Positions 43,915 to 44,017 of a DNA stretch of 44,017 nt are shown here, in pieces. The notes beneath the pieces were generated by a model. That model did not search any database and was not told the origin of the DNA. It saw only the letters and a list, made by a program, of their open reading frames with translations. The DNA comes from Ferruginibacter sp. (GTDB lineage: Bacteria; Bacteroidota; Bacteroidia; Chitinophagales; Chitinophagaceae). A program made the translations under genes and the position numbers. The stretch lies in contig JANXVN010000315.1 of NCBI GenBank assembly GCA_025351645.1, positions 1 to 44,017 on the forward strand. The letters are read 5' to 3'. Positions within the stretch are counted from its first letter, which is position 1; every line of letters begins with the position of its first letter.

Positions 43915-43962
43915 GCTAGTACAGATTAGGTAATCGATTACCTAATCTGTACTGGTTTTTTT
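43915..43962 (+). terminator. lysS terminator built on a perfect 36-bp palindrome
   Basis: Bases 43918-43953 are their own exact reverse complement, centred on atcgat. G-T pairs extend the stem outward at 43915-43917, and a run of seven T follows at 43956-43962. It begins about 27 bp past the lysS stop. The T-run supports a terminator, although a perfect palindrome could also bind a dimeric protein. Confidence 0.75.
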
Positions 43963-44003
43963 GTTTTCCTAATAATTGATTTATTCCTCTTCATGAATTG
44001 CCC

Positions 44004-44017
44004 CTGGCTTAAGCCAG
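44004..44017. repeat. Palindrome cut by the window edge
   Basis: ctggcttaagccag is a perfect 14-bp palindrome that ends at the last base; it is preceded by tgaattgcccc. If the symmetry continues rightward (gggcaattca), the arm would be about 17 bp. This cannot be confirmed from the window. Confidence 0.5.

Noticed and set aside
1..44017. CRISPR arrays, tRNA/rRNA genes, prophage or intact insertion sequences
   Set aside because: No regularly spaced direct repeats, no cloverleaf-like segment, and no transposase, integrase or phage structural gene was seen on either strand.

Overview
The window looks like a chromosomal segment of a Bacteroidota bacterium, most plausibly of the Chitinophagaceae/Sphingobacteriia type; no genus can be fixed from sequence alone. 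The grounds are the gene order of the respiratory cluster (alternative complex III followed by an aa3 oxidase), an E1 alpha/beta fused 2-oxoacid dehydrogenase, several protein families typical of the phylum (DUF4197, PepSY-like, TIGR02757, plant-type glutaminyl cyclase), AT-rich spacers without strong Shine-Dalgarno sites, and several promoters of the Bacteroidota form TTG-N17-23-TAnnTTTG.

Layout. 1-1833: 3' part of a fused E1 dehydrogenase. 2008-4347: leftward genes (conserved hypothetical, secreted carboxypeptidase-regulatory-like protein, purN). 4829-20515: a rightward energy locus actA-actB-actC-actD-actE-actF-coxB-coxA-ctaB-coxC-coxC-coxD, closed by a clear terminator, then sco and a DUF420 membrane protein. 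21369-23348: leftward response regulator and histidine kinase. 23770-28824: a giant GH18-deacetylase-glycosyltransferase fusion, tatC with a TTG start, and rpiB. 29161-33979: M28 peptidase, leftward deoxyhypusine-synthase-like protein, alpha/beta hydrolase, leftward PepSY-like protein. 34285-39951: ACP phosphodiesterase, asparagine synthetase, cystathionine gamma-synthase/lyase type enzyme, glutaminyl cyclase lipoprotein, TIGR02757 protein. 40188-43888: two small hypotheticals, a Uma2 nuclease-like protein, a leftward DUF4197 lipoprotein and lysS.

How it works together. The central 16 kb encodes a complete quinol-to-oxygen branch: ActABCDEF oxidises quinol, passes electrons through its c hemes to the CuA centre of CoxB and on to CoxA; CtaB makes heme O on the way to heme A, and Sco delivers copper. 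ActB carries a twin-arginine signal, and tatC lies about 18 kb away.

The least explained material is non-coding. A GC-rich composite hairpin repeat occurs three times (28851-28989 inverted, 36899-37030, 39981-40157) in an otherwise AT-rich background. A 47-bp inverted-repeat element occurs twice (1847-1893, 33346-33392). There are also several long perfect palindromes, including one of 36 bp after lysS and one cut by the right edge. I saw no tRNA, rRNA, CRISPR array, intact insertion sequence or phage gene.
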